A DNA stretch of 64,000 nucleotides from Reticulitermes lucifugus (GCA_026260175.1 JAKCWW010000520.1:11350-75349), one strand, 5' to 3'. Shown: positions 1-12,175, counted from the first letter of the stretch. Translations and numbers: made by a program. The notes: generated from the sequence alone by a model not told the origin.

Positions 1-575
1 GGGGGGGGGGGTGTACGTGGATGTATTTTTGACTTATTTAACGACGCTTTTAAACTACAAGTTAATGTCCATACTTAATACTAGGATGATTTCTAAATTG
101 TGATTGGAAACGTGGCCCATTTGATACTGCCCGAACATTTGTGTGAGGAGAATAAGGAAAAGAACAACAAAACTCAGGACTCCCCCGGTTTTCTGGACGA
201 GGCTCGTTACCGGCACTCTCTGAATACGAAGCAGAAGCTGTAAGACATGCGCGCAAGGAAGTAGTCGTGGCCTATTTTAAGGGACTATCACATACTTTCC
301 CCGATGGATAACGTTAAGATAGCTCGAATTAAGTGGGTTGTCAGGCTGGGATATGTATGAGCTGCCTCGGGACCGTGTGCAGCGTCTGATATTTGTATTG
401 CAAGTGTTAAGTTTAGCCATTAGGGAGTTTTTCTTGTATTCAGTCACATTTATTGTACAGACCTGTTATATTATGGACTACCATATTACATACATATTGC
501 ATCACATTACGCTTATTTTATAGATCGCATTTTAGTATATAGCTATGTTCTATTTTTAAGGAAGAAACTAGCATA

Positions 576-934
576 GGCGCACCCAGAAATTTTCTTTGGG
601 GGGGGGGGGCGTTGACCCTGATGCTATATACAATTTATGTTTGATTTTAAAAATTAAGTTATTAAAATCATGTCAAAATCTCCGAGCCGACGTCTAGTTA
701 TGTTACAGCGAAAATTAAAACTAACTGCAAAAGAAAGAATTACATATTCGTAAGTTTTTATTATATTTTTCAATATTCCAATGTTAGTCATCAGCCGATT
801 TAGTGGCTGATTTAGGCTGAAGCGTAAATCACGTAAAACCTCTGATATCGTCGTGTCTACAAATGTGTTTTTTTTTTAAATTTCGCTTGGGGGAGGAGGA
901 GGCTGCATCCCCCCCCCCCGCCCTTGGGTGCGCC
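576..934. mobile_element. Non-autonomous DNA transposon (GGCGCACCCA termini), copy 1
   Basis: The ends are inverted: GGCGCACCCA at 576 and TGGGTGCGCC at 925-934, next to G-runs and C-runs. The interior carries an imperfect CAGCCGATTTAGTGGCTGA palindrome. A second copy at 48748-49142 is inverted relative to this one and shares that interior motif. No clear target duplication, so superfamily is unassigned; hAT is possible. Confidence 0.6.
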
Positions 935-959
935 AATGGAAATTAGTAAAGTTCTGCAT

Positions 960-1215
960 CCGGAGCATAGGTTTTTATGGTGCTGGAACATTGACACTTC
1001 GGAAAATAATCAGAAATCCCTGGAGAGTTTTGACATGTGGTGCTGGAGAAGGGTGTAGAAGATCAGTTGGACTGATCGTGTGAAAAAGGAAGAAGTAAGG
1101 CCAACTGGATTGGGCACATCTTGCGTAGAAACTACTGCCTAAAACAAGTTATTGAAGGAAAGATAGAAGGAAGGATAGAACTGACGTGAAAACGAGGACG
1201 AACACAAAGGCAACT
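960..1215 (+). mobile_element. LINE reverse transcriptase C-terminal remnant (RTE/CR1-like)
   Basis: Two frames give FYGAGTLTLRKIIRN then SLESFDMWCWRRV and KISWTDRVKKEEV, the conserved 'GAETWTLRK ... WCWRR ... ISWTDRV' ending of insect LINE reverse transcriptases. A frame change and a stop break it. Downstream text (TTGGGCACATCTTGCGTAG) matches the following 'NWIGHILRR' segment. Confidence 0.65.
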
Positions 1216-1659
1216 GTACCTTTTTCGTACTTATACATTTCATTCTCTGTACGGTAAGCGTGCTTCTCTAATAAGTGAATATAATGTTAAAAACCATGAT
1301 GTTCTGTTCATATGGAACACATTCCTGTGAGTATTTCTTCATATTATTGAATCGAGGTAAGGAATGGGTTATGTCTGAGAATTTAATCCATCTGGGCGTC
1401 TCTCGCTGGCGGCCTGCACTTGTTTAAAGGGTGTAGGTCATGCATGAAATATGATAGATGAAAATGAATTGCATGATAGCAGCTGAACACTGTGCGAACT
1501 GCGGCCTGTTGCGTGCCTTGTATAGAACGACACACTAATCACAGTGCTGTTGGCCTCTGCTTCTTTGTCGTTCGGTTTGCCCTGTTGACTATGGTAGCAA
1601 CACAGTGGTAAGTAAAATATCTGGAAGCATATGAAGTTACATACTAACTAACTAACTAT

Positions 1660-2105
1660 AGTTTTTAATACAGTTAAGAAATTCCTCACGTTTTATGGAA
1701 CCGACAGGTTCAGTACCGTTTTTGCAATAGTCCGCCGTTTGTCGCTATCTTAATCTACGTGAATCGAGCCCACACGCTCCCAGTTTGTTTCTTGCAGATA
1801 CTTATAATATTATCTTAAATCTTCATGTGGTTTCTTCAGGTTTCCTCACCAAAACCTTGTGTACAGTTCTCTTCCCCCCCGTGCGTTCTATACGCCCCGC
1901 CCATCTCATCCTCGATTTGATCACCCGATCAGTGTCTGGTGAAGATCACAATTCACGAAGCTCTTTATTTGGAAGTTTCTTCAGCCTTCTATTACTTCCG
2001 CTGTCTTAAGCGCAAGTATCTTCCTTAGCACCCCATTCTCGAACAAATCCAAACTATGCTCTTCTCTTGATGTGAGATTCCAAGTTTCAGACCCGTTTAA
2101 AACAA
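1660..2105 (-). mobile_element. LINE 3' end, antisense
   Basis: On the minus strand the right part encodes GSETWNLTSREEHSLDLFEN then GVLRKILALK, matching the RTE-like 'ENKVLRKIFG' segment. The left end is the family's 3' tail with 'GTGAA...GGTTCCATAAAACGTGAGGAATTTCTT'-like text, split here by divergence. Several stops. Confidence 0.6.
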
Positions 2106-2764
2106 TATATATATATATATTTCTTTCTATTTTAATATTTAGATAGATTGAAGGAACGTGATTAAATATTTGACAAGGACGTGTATACACAAGCCTACAT
2201 TACGGGTTCGGTGGGCCAAGGGTCACTTCCGGCAAACATCTACAGAATTTCAACAAACAAATTTATGTTCTGCTTGCCAGGCAGTGTGGTTATATCATCA
2301 GGGTTAGGAGTTGCCTCCAGTGGAATATTTCAGGATATGTAATGTGATGTGTGGTTTTCACGGAGGTACACATTAACAGTGTATCTGGGGGCGGATGGTC
2401 ATTAACAGTGCGGTTTTGTAGGCGGTTGGTTGACCAACGTTTTGGAGGAATCTGCTGCTTCCATTTGCAGGTTTTCGGTGATAACCACGTACCAAACCAC
2501 GCGGTGCCATAACCCAAAAGACAAAAGAGTCTGATTTTACAAGGTGACTAGTGTGCATTTAAAACCATGCGATTACCAGTAGTACGGAACGCGTGCTTTG
2601 CATTCCAGCTGAATAAGTGAAAGGCGAACTTCTGTACGGAACATGCATCCAAACAAACAGCAGACCGACTTCCGCCTTTGTTTCCATACCGAACATAAGA
2701 GTGCAGTGTTGGGTCTTTAATTAAGACCAAGTATTTTGCCTAAATTTACTGGACTGTTAATTTA

Positions 2765-3545
2765 ATGTGTAAGAATAGAGTACTCATGAAGGTGTTTGGG
2801 CGTAAGAGGGTGGAAGTAAAAGAAGACTGGAGAAAATTCCACGGTGAGGAGCGTCATGGTTTGTACAGTCCACCTAATATTACTAAGGTGATCACATCAC
2901 GGAGGGTCATATGGCGGGTTGTGTAGCCCGTATGACGGAGAAGAGAAATACATGCAGGGTTTTGGTGGGGAAACCTGAAGGAAAAAGACCACTTGGAAGA
3001 CCGTGGCGTAAGTGGGAGGGTATAATTAAAATTTGTCTTCAACAAATGGGATTAGATGGCGTGAACTGAATTCATCTGGCTGAGGATAGAGGGAAAATGA
3101 CGGGTTGTTGTGAATACAGCAATGAAACTTTGGGTCCTTATAAAGCGGGTAATTTATTGACTAGCTGAGGAACTGTTAGATTATCAAGAACGACTCTTCT
3201 GCGTGGAGTTGGAAGTTTTTTTTTTCATGGCGCTACAGCCCCTAGTGGGCCAGGGCCTCCTCATCATCGAGGCTTCACGATCACACTCAGACACACCACA
3301 CTCGGTAGGACTCCTCTGNACGAGTGACCAGCTCGTCGCAGAGACCTCTACCTGATAACACACAACACTCACAAGAGACAGACATCTGTGCCCCCGGCGG
3401 CATTCGAACCCACAATACCAGCAAGCGAGCGGCCGCTGACCCACGCCTTTAGACCGCGCGGCCACTGGGACCGGCGGAGTTGGAAGTTAGTCTTGTTAAA
3501 TGCAAGTTACTTCACGGGGATCTTTTCAAGGTGAATTACTTATTG
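2765..3545 (+). mobile_element. LINE 3' end (RTE-like), interrupted by a SINE
   Basis: Translation gives NRVLMKVFGRKRVEVKEDWR then KFHGEERHGLYSPPNITKV, the 'ENRVLRRIFG ... WRKLHNEELN' signature, followed by the tail GAATACAGCAATGAAAC and TTATTGACTAGCTGAGGA. Multiple stops. The SINE at 3218-3475 is inserted in the tail with a 13-base duplication. Confidence 0.7.
3218..3475 (-). mobile_element. tRNA-derived SINE, family A, with 13-bp target duplication
   Basis: On the minus strand: a tRNA-like head with A-box-like AGTGGCCGCGCGG and B box GGTTCGAATGC, a body, and an A-run tail at 3218-3225. Flanked by direct repeats GGAGTTGGAAGTT at 3205-3217 and 3476-3488, exact. This proves retrotransposition into the older LINE tail. 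One N lies inside. Confidence 0.85.
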
Positions 3546-4444
3546 TTTTGTGTTACTAAATGGTGTTTCAGTTGCATGTGTTACATACCATCGAGCACTA
3601 AACAGTTCCAAAATATGCAAACTTCTGTTTCTGTTTAAGCACCATGTTCTTCGATGCATTCGGTCCACCGGTGTTCTGATTCCATCAGAATGAAATGTTT
3701 TTGACCGGGTCCTGACTCATTCTTCCGCCGCTTCTTGCTGTGATCGATATTAATTCAGATCCAGTTTCTCAGTAATAAGTCTCCGTTTGTCCCGGATATG
3801 CTGATCAGTAGTCGAGGACTTTCAACTATACACTTCAACAAAACTCGTCTGCTCCGCTTTGAATTGTTCCGCCTATTCGTAAAGTTTTTCCCTTCCTCAT
3901 GTACTTGTGGCGTGACTTTTTTCTCATTACACTTCGCCAGTTTTTACACCCTCTGACGATAGAAATCGGTTAACAGATCTTTTTCTTTGGTGCGTTCTGG
4001 GAATGGAACAGTCGTGTTAAACGTGTCACACTGTATTCACTACTCAAAAGAAAATGCAAAGCAATTACGCGCTAATTAATAAAACTTCATGTTCTTTATA
4101 TCACCCATCTCTTTCTCACTGGTGCAACCTCACGTTTGAGATGAATTAAAACTGTGTTTTGTCTTGACTTCCTCTTGTACTTAGAGTAGGTGTGAAGACT
4201 GATCTTTCTCTATACAGTGTTCATCCAGCACGTGTTTTCATTTGTCCTGCAGTCTCGCTTGTGGTCTTACCATCCACCTACTTCTTGTTTTCCCTGCCCA
4301 CGTAAACGCCTACTTGAGAAAAATCTTTCCATGGGTCGCATCAACCCTGATTAACTCTACCGCTACAAATTAGGGTCACATTACTTGGCATTGGCCATTA
4401 AATTATTACGTCCATAATTTCAAACAAATTGTATGTAATGCTAG

Positions 4445-4445
<1 letters not shown>

Positions 4446-4484
<39 letters not shown>
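4446..4484. repeat. (GT)n-(TA)n microsatellite
   Basis: Alternating GT then TA dinucleotides, about 39 bases. Confidence 0.9.
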
Positions 4485-4486
<2 letters not shown>

Positions 4487-5023
4487 GACTAATGTTATTT
4501 TAATTATCATTCACTGGGTTTTACACGCGGTTTGTACAGAGTAGTCGAAAACTCTTCTGCCTTTGCTGCTGTGGTCTGTTATCAAACTACCTGTCAGTGG
4601 AATAGTGATATCAGGTTGTCGGGCCAGAGGTTTGGGTTCGAAGACTAATGTGCTGAAGCAGGAGAAACTATGTTATTTGAAAGCTGGAGACTGGAATTGT
4701 TACTGTATGAACCACGCGCTTTGTCATTAGCGGACATATTTCCGCACATTACATTGTTCTGTCTCGTGTGACTGACAGTAATATTGACTGTTCCCCGAAA
4801 TGTCATTGGTTGGTCTTTGTAATGAAAAAGCTTTGTGATTTCTGTAAGGTAGGAGCTGATTTTTTAAATAAGTTTTAGATTAAATTCTGGCCTTAGAGTG
4901 TTAATACAGTAATATAACAAAGTCATTTGGGGGGAGGGGTTAAGGGCCCCGCAGCAGATGCTGAGGACGCACCGCAGCCTTGAGGCTTCTTGTGCAACCC
5001 TGTGATGAAGATGATTAGTTTTT

Positions 5024-5212
5024 TCGTTTTTCATTGTAATGGAGCACCGATGGAATGAAACTGACAGGGGAAAACCGAAGTACTCGGGGGGGGGGAACCT
5101 TTCTCAGTGCCACTTTGTCCATCACAAATCCCACATGGACTGACCCGGGATCGAACCCGGGCCTCCGCGGTGAGAGGCCGGCGACTGACCGCCTGAGCCA
5201 TGGCACTGCCAA
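5024..5212 (-). mobile_element. tRNA-derived SINE, family C
   Basis: Minus strand begins GGCAGTGCCATGGCTCAGGC, with an A-box-like GGCTCAGGCGG and a perfect B box (GGTTCGATCC) in a stem-forming CCCGGGTTCGATCCCGGG. The body runs to an A-rich tail near 5024. It resembles a tRNA gene at the head but the body and a G-run make it a SINE. A second copy is at 39693-39898. Confidence 0.75.
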
Positions 5213-5310
5213 ACAAAGTCATTGCACTCTGGGATGTGACACCGTAATGGTGGGCACAGTGCCTTTCTTAATGTTCACCACCTTCAGATCCTGAAATCTG
5301 ACACTGCTAG

Positions 5311-5604
5311 CAGGGCCGCCGAGAGCGGGTTCGGGCCCCGGTAAAAAACTTTTCTCCGGCACCCCAGCAAGGGCGGACCGTCTAAACATCTTTATACTAT
5401 ATGGGAAAGACTGACTCTCAGTTGCTGAGTGATTTGCGCTTGGTCTTGGTCTGAAAGGGTTAATTTGTACAATCGATAAATAATGATACTACCGAGAAAA
5501 ACATATGCAAGATAGTCGGGCCCCAGGCCTCCTTCCGGATCGCCGGGCCCCGGTATTTTGTACCGGCTTCTCCCCCCCCCCCTTCCTCCTTCTCGTCGGC
5601 TCTG
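5311..5604. mobile_element. hAT-type MITE with 8-bp target duplication
   Basis: Imperfect terminal repeats CAGGGCCGCCGAGAG and (reverse complement of the right end) CAGAGCCGACGAGAA, flanked by ACTGCTAG and ACTACTAG. The 8-base duplication and CAG start are hAT features. The interior is rich in GGGCCCCGGTA blocks in both orientations. No coding capacity. Confidence 0.65.
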
Positions 5605-5694
5605 ACTACTAGGAGGCTTACATAATACAGCAATTTTACGTATTACAAGTACAGTCTTCATCTACAGCCTGAATTAAGAACAGAGCCTTAATTT

Positions 5695-5962
5695 TAGAGT
5701 CGAGCGTTTTAGTCAGGAGCTTAATCTGTACACTAAGCCACGGGCTGAACGACAGGGTTTCGATTCTCGGTAGGTGCATAAATTTTTCTCTTCGTCACGG
5801 TGTCCAGATCGGCTCTTTGCCCCATTTAGTCTGCTATACTGAATACCGGGAGTATAGCGTGGAACTGACCACACACCTCCATCTAGTGCCGAGATTAAGA
5901 ATGCGTGGAGCTATATCTCCAATCTTTCATATGTCTTCATGGCGTAGTGCTTAATTAAACGC
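5695..5962 (+). mobile_element. tRNA-derived SINE, family B
   Basis: Head with CACGGGCTGAACGACAGGG and B-box-like GTTTCGATTCT, then body blocks 'GAACTGACCACACACCTCC', 'AGTGCCGAGATTAAGAATG' and end 'CATGGCGTAGTGCTTAATTA'. These recur in order at 35555-35850, 43858-44362 and 51470-51755. Confidence 0.75.
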
Positions 5963-6754
5963 TGGGACAAACTTTTCGCGTAAAGATGTATGCAGTAATT
6001 TGCTACTGTATTTGAGAACTAGCGTTAGTGAATGGTGATTAGACAGAATAACACCATCCGCTTTTGCGTCGTAGTGGGCAACGAGTTGCTGATAACCATG
6101 TGAGGTATCAAGTTGGAATTGATAGGAGTCATGAAACACTTGAGACTTTTCAGTCCCAGGAAGGACTGTAGCGAAGTACCTTCTAAATACGTAGCGGAAG
6201 TGATGACAAGTAGACTCTTTGTCAGGTAATATTCAACAAGAACTTTACTATTATGAGTATTTCTTTGTAAGTGTTGCTTAATAGTTGGATGATGACAGAG
6301 TAATTAAATCTGTGTCAATAAATGAAAGTCTTCTTCCTTGAAGACAAAACCACGATTTCTATCACCATAGACAATGGATGAAAGTATAATTAATGTAAAT
6401 TATTATATTTCCTGGAATGCATGCGAGGAGACGAGTGTTTTCTCTGTCGTTTCCTAGGAAACTGGTGTCAAGGTTCGTTGTCTTGGGTAGAAGGTACAGC
6501 AACCACATCACTGTTGACTTATGAGAGGATGTCATTCGTTCGTATTACTTTCTTATGTCGTCGTTACATTGTCGACTTGCTGACTTCCGAACAATTTACC
6601 TGGAATCTTTCAGCAGCTCAGTGGTTTGGTTTGATTTGATTTGATTCCATCAGCTTTGATTGATATACTTTGTTGTCATCTATGCTTTATCAGAGGCGTC
6701 TTTTGGTGTACTGCTTCATTCTTATTACCTGTAACATTGGACATTGTCTTTGTT

Positions 6755-6758
6755 CTCC

Positions 6759-6791
<33 letters not shown>

Positions 6792-7082
6792 CGTCGTCAT
6801 CATCATCATCATCACCACCACCTTTCTGCAGGGGATTTACAATTATATACCTGAAACAAACCATCTTTCTAGAGCATATACTGTTGCAGCTATTCTGTAG
6901 TTACAACTTACGGCATGTAATATAATTTCCCTTATTGAATGTGTTGTACTTATTATTATTATTATTATTATTATTCGTCTGTAGTTTGTTATTGGATGTA
7001 TTTTTGTACACTATACTTCCTGTGCTGTCTTGAATTTGTCTTATGACTGTTGCGCCAGCACATTGAAAATAAAAAATTGAGA

Positions 7083-7123
<41 letters not shown>

Positions 7124-7125
7124 GT
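6755..7125. repeat. Repeat bounded by ATT microsatellites, copy 1
   Basis: A unique-looking core (CTGCAGGGGATTTACAATTA, TATACCTGAAACAAACCATC) sits between (ATT)n/(ATC)n tracts at about 6760-6815, 6951-6975 and 7085-7122. The same core between ATT tracts occurs at 33419-33642. Confidence 0.7.
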
Positions 7126-7194
7126 GTTGTTCATACACGTACGAATCACAAGTAACTTTTGAGTTTTGAACGTTTTCATGGCAGTAAGTACTCA

Positions 7195-7335
7195 TATAGC
7201 AGTCTTCGGTTTGTTACGCCATGTAATTTGTTGGAAACCAACGTTTCGAGGAACCTGCTGCCTCTTTCTTCATGTTAGAATAGTCCTGAAGGTGGAGACA
7301 GCAGGTATCTCCGAATTAGTGGCATCCCTCTGCCG
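7195..7335 (-). mobile_element. Degenerate Penelope-type hammerhead fragment
   Basis: Text AACGTTTCGAGGAACCTGCT and TCCTGAAGGTGGAGACAGCA are diverged versions of the GAAACGT and CTGAAGATGG cores seen elsewhere in the window. Confidence 0.35.
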
Positions 7336-9054
7336 AACTACACAGCGTCAGTAACCAGTAGACCATAGTTTAGGTACCATTGTAGTTTTTTGTATATTTT
7401 ACTGTTTTAAGTACAAGTTTATCAGTTTGCGTTAGTTCTCTCCAGTAGCCGTGCCGTTTCCGCCGCCTTCGTTTCCATGTGGACTTCATTGTGCACGTTC
7501 GCGTGTATTTGTTGTAAACGTGCGCTAGGTGCAGTGACGTCCATGGTCCCTGGAACACGTACTTGTGCGGTCTTGTCTTTTTACGGGACGAATTGTATGG
7601 AAACGAAAGGGGACTTCAAGCACTTGTCATCACGTTCAGCCTAATCGTGCGTGTCAGAAGCAATGAGGAAGAGACGAACCAAGTTCAACAGAAAAAAAGG
7701 TGTGATGGGTAGCAAGTCGAGAAAATGGAGAAATGTGACACGCCAAATTAAGAAGGTTCTGTCTACTTCGTTTGCAGTTTGTAGCATCGCAGGTTGTTAG
7801 AAGTAAAGGTTTGTCTAGACCACCGTTCTCTGGAATTTTTCTTTCTTATTTTGTCATATTTATTGTTAATCTAGCCTTGAGAAGAGTTAAGAAAATTTAC
7901 ATTGTGTTCTTTCGGGTTGTGACATCGTGTCATTTCGTATTTACCGCCGTTTCGGAGGTATGTACCGCCTTATAAGGACCTGCTCTCACCCTGAAGATTT
8001 GTAATCTTATGTACTTTTCCTTATTTGCTTACTTAATTTCAGAGTGTAGCATTTGGCTCGTGGTCCTTTTGTAAACGTTGTGGAATTTGAAATTATGCAT
8101 AAATATTGAACACAGAATTGAAGGTGTGCATTTTTGTGGTTTTCAGTTAGTAACTTACACTATATACTGTTGATTGGTAGGACGACTGATGAATTCGAAA
8201 AAGTTTGTGTTTGTGACCCCATTGAGGTGCTGACCCGTAGTATTTGCTTGAGGGACCAGGAAAACCACGAAACCTAGTAGGTGTGTCCAATGACCCAGCT
8301 GAGATTATAACAGGGAATTGCCCGAACAAAAGTCTACAGCCTTATCGCTACATCACCGCACTCAATACAAAACTGTAGCTGTACAGGTTCCATAAATGTA
8401 TAGCTTTTATTCATCGTAAAATATATATTAAAACATTTTATGGAACAAAGGCATACTGATTTCTCCACTATCTGTGTGTTGTCTACTCTGTTCTCCATCC
8501 TGACATGAACAAACTACAAAGTTCTAAATCTATTCTGCTGGTTGTTTTCAGCTGTTTTCTTGTTCCTACTTAGACCGTTTGCCCAGTGTCTGTGTGTAGT
8601 TGTGAATGCAGTGTTGTCATGCCTGCTTGTCTATGGTGCAGTGGAACGTGATTGTGTCGGGCCTGTCTTCGGTTTCATTTAAGAAAATATTTGTGTACAT
8701 TGACATGTCTTACCAATTGAAGACGCATTGTCTGCTTGGCGGGAGTAAGTCAGCTTAACATAGGTATGTTTTGAAGCCTCTGCAAGAAAGCTTTGCCATG
8801 TTCAGTTTTAAATTGGAAGTTCCTTGCTACTCACATAATGGAGTCCAACGGTAAGTCAGTGAATAATAACAATTCCATTTAAACATGTTTTTGTAACCTG
8901 GACTGGAAAATCCGTGAAGAGGGCCTGTATGTAGTAATTTAATTTCGTGTGATGCTCGCTACATTCGATTCAGAATCTGCTGTTCATGTCTGCTGTCTCA
9001 AAACATATAAATTAAAACATACAAAACTACAATTCTGCGTGTTTTTATGTCCAT

Positions 9055-9485
9055 ATGATACATGATACATGACAAGAATGCGGTAGAGAAAATTTAGGTG
9101 TAAACGGGGAAGAAACAGGAGGATCGAGCTTCATGATTACTGGCTAGATATTATTAGGGCGATAAAATCATGGAGGCTGAGAAGGATGGGGCATGTAGCA
9201 CGCATGAGAGAAGAGACATGCGTACGGCGTTTTGGTTGGAAAACGTGACTTGAGACCATTTGGAAGACGTAGAATAGATGGGATAATACTAAAATAGATC
9301 TTTAAGAAATATGTGGGAATGTGTTAACTTGATTTATCTGCTTCAGGATAGGGATAGGTGGCGAGCTGTTGTGAACACGGTAATGAACCTTCGGATTCCA
9401 TACAATTCTCGGAATGTCTTGACTGGCTGAGGAGCTTATTAGCTTCACAAGAAGTACTTTGCTCCTTGGAGGTGTATAGTTAGTG
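9055..9485 (+). mobile_element. LINE 3' end (RTE-like)
   Basis: Tail includes GATAGGGATAGGTGGCGAGC, TGTTGTGAACACGGTAATGA and ACCTTCGGATTCCATA, coding '[18 protein letters not shown]' in the intact family, then TGTCTTGACTGGCTGAGGAG. Upstream text matches 'RRMGHVARM'. Stops present. Confidence 0.65.
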
Positions 9486-9714
9486 ATTTTGTATCTTTTT
9501 TTTTATCCGTGAATATTACATCCGGCGGTGTCATGGTTTCAAGCCCATCGCGGATTTAGACATGCACTATTTATAAGGTTACGTTTATTACATTGGACAT
9601 AGCCCATTCTCTAAAGTCCGTATAGTCATCCGCCAACCTTCGTCGTTTGTCTCAAACCCCTGTATATTAAACCAAGCCCGCAATTTCGTACGTGCGATGC
9701 TGAACATGGCTTAA

Positions 9715-10119
9715 GGGTTACTGGACTACCATGCTCAGGATATCACGCTCGACGATGTTTTTGAAATTCGGAAACAACACGCCCTTGAAGAAGCTAAGGA
9801 ACCTGAGCCTAAGGCGAGGACCATGACGGTTTCGAAATTGACTGAGGGGTTTTGACTCACTGAAGCTGGCATCAAGGTGTTTGAGGACACTGGTCTGAAC
9901 GAGCAGCGAGCAACAACTGGACAAGGAATTATGAGGATGCTTGCTTGCAGTGAGGGTATTCTGAAGGACAAAAAGAGGTCTTTGTCTCGCCAGATTTCAG
10001 TGCTTAATTTCGTCAAGTCATCTTCATGGACTTGTGCATCGCCATCTGTATTGTTGGACACTGGTGGTGATGATCCAGATGAGTCGCCTACAGTACAAAA
10101 GGAAGTGCGTCCTCCTTAA
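9715..10119 (+). mobile_element. Tigger/pogo DNA transposase C-terminal remnant
   Basis: The frame reads GLLDYHAQDITLDDVFEIRK and onward to KARTMTVSKLTEGF, an in-frame TGA, then LTEAGIKVFEDTGLNEQRAT and SEGILKDKKRSLSRQ to a TAA at 10119. This is the C-terminal tail of Tigger (CENP-B/pogo) transposases: the acidic 'DITLDDVFEI', the 'EAG..FED.D.NE.R' helix and the 'ILK.KK' end. The catalytic DDE core is not seen upstream, so this is a 5'-truncated copy with one stop. The last 80 codons are intact. The terminal repeat on the 3' side was not found. Confidence 0.7.
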
Positions 10120-10644
10120 ACTGTCATTTGTTTTTTCATATTTTTCGTAAATTTTTTATAAGTAGGAATTATCTTTTTTTTTTGGTCAGAATAGATTGGA
10201 ACCTCCCTCCCCATTTTAACACTTTGTTTATGGGGAAAATCAGTCTCGACTAACGTCGCCGGTCTCGGAACCACCTAGGACGTAACTTCGGGGGATGACT
10301 TTGCAGTACCCAAGTTCCTTGGAGTGGTTTATGCAACCTTCTCTGGGCGACAGGCTGTCATGCCTGGCGAATGGAGCCTATACATACATGGGGAACATAG
10401 GAGACTTCTCAGTGAGTCAGTTTTGAAGAAGATTATAAACTGTGTTAATAGAAACTGCCTTAAGAGTGTGGGTGTTTATCTGATCAGAATTAAGAGGTCA
10501 GTGTGAATTACCCGTCCGTAGGTAACAGTTACCTAGATAATGTAATGCGTAGATGCAAATTCTTACGTTTTTCTGGTATTACACTTTGTCTAACGGGTCT
10601 GATTCAGTGATGGGGGTTTACACGAGGGGGAATGAGTGTAATTT

Positions 10645-10865
10645 ATTACGGCACAATACAGATAAGTACGTTACGCCCTAGTTGTGTTCCTGAAAAAAAG
10701 CGGGCGTAAATCAGAAAGGCGTAACTAAAAAATGATATTCTCATAAAAAACTTAAATAAATGGAAATAAACCAGCCAAAGAGCGTTAAACCGAAAAAGAG
10801 AGGACGTAACTTAATAAGTGGTGTAAATTGGCAAGGGGCGTTAAAGCAGAAAGACGTAAAACAAG
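10645..10865 (+). repeat. Interspersed repeat shared with about 19790-20050
   Basis: AAATAAATGGAAATAAACCA, GTGGTGTAAATTGGCAAGG and GCGTTAAAGCAGAAAGACGT recur as AAATAAATGCAAATAAACCA, ATGGTGTAAATTGCCAAGG and GCGTTAAAGCAAAAAAGGCT at 19800-20030. Family unknown. Confidence 0.6.
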
Positions 10866-11099
10866 GCCTTGGTGTATACTGGCAGGTGTCATGTTGACTA
10901 TTATGAGTATGTTAATACAGCGAGAAGAAACGAACCCGGAGTGTTTTTATTCTTTTTACTAGTTGTAGCCCATTGGGATGATCGTTGTTCTATTAATCCC
11001 AAAAATGAAATAAATGTCCATCCAGATTTCAAAATGCGGGTATCCGGAGACTTCCTTTAAGTGAAATATAACGGTAACAAGTGTCATTTAAGATGCTGA

Positions 11100-11165
11100 G
11101 TCTTCCGCCGACATGTTTCGGCGAGTAACTCTGCTTCATGCTGTAAAGCATCATCTGTCAGTTTT
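11100..11165 (-). ncRNA. Hammerhead-like motif, minus strand
   Basis: Minus strand contains CTGACAGATGATGCTTTACA followed by GTTACTCGCCGAAACATGTC, that is a CGAAACATGTC half-core but a rearranged CUGANGA side. Likely a decayed Penelope-type hammerhead. Confidence 0.35.
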
Positions 11166-11944
11166 TAAAGGTGCGACGCAATTTAAGCGTAACAGTGGCT
11201 AGTAGTGTCACTCGTGCGTACAGCTGCGTTATCCCTGTCATTGTTCTGTTTAGCTCGTCGCATGTCTGCGCCGAGAGAAACTGAAATTGATAAAAAAAGA
11301 TCTGTAAGCCTGAAATATCATCTTGGGCTTCCTATTTATGAAGCAGGAACTGGCATTCCTGTGTTTTTACGTAAAAAGAGTGGAAATATTTTCCAAATGC
11401 GTTATTTGCGATTTTGCATTCCGAATTATTGGTCTTTATGTACACTTATGGCAGATACGAATACACCACAGTGAGTGGGAGTTGGTTTTACTGTACTTCT
11501 ATGTAAACAAATGTGTTTAATAAAAGCTGTACATCTCACTGGGGCGTAAATTTGGTGTTATAGGCCAGGAAATTTCTAAAAGACAATAAATTGCTTTAAA
11601 AAAAGGCTATTGGTCTATATTTTCTTTGATTTTGTTGTGTAAATTAGGTGTTACATTAGACCGAAAGTACCAAAAATTAAATTCGCCAGACAGCTTTTGG
11701 CATTCGACCGGACAGACACGATATCCCAGTCGCTGATTTAATTCGTGCATTTGATGCAAAGAAAACACACAAAAATCTGTCATCTTCCAGTATGGTTGGT
11801 TCAGATAGTCGCAAGACTTTAATAATTTGCATAAGAAACTCTTTGTTCGGGGGTTGTGCGCAGCATGTTGCAAGTTTTCGAATTAGTAACAGGTAGACGT
11901 AAATCTATTCCTGTGGACGCCATGAAAGAGTATGGGGGAGGGGT

Positions 11945-12175
11945 ATGACTCCAATGATCGTTAACCTCGGCACTGTGTTGAGGTGAGTGGTCAGATTCAC
12001 GCCCGGGCCTCTTTGCCCCCGGAGAAAGAACTCCCGCTACCCGTTTAGAATGAGGTTCGGTGGGTCTCAGGGCTGGTCTGGTCCTTTGGAGAAGATATAA
12101 ATCTCTTGCCCCTGCCGAGAATCAAAACTCGGCTTGTCCAGCCTGTAACCTGGTCACTAGAATTCTGACCTCGTT
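11945..12175 (-). mobile_element. SINE family B, antisense copy
   Basis: Blocks AACCTCGGCACTG, GGTCAGATTCACGCCCGGGC and GCCCCTGCCGAGAATCAAAA are family B read backwards. Confidence 0.55.

Noticed and set aside
3184-3465. 93-codon minus-strand frame
   Set aside because: Entirely inside the SINE at 3218-3475.
5140-5212. tRNA gene on the minus strand
   Set aside because: Head has A and B boxes, but no proper anticodon arm was found and a SINE body with A-rich tail follows; a second copy exists at 39693.
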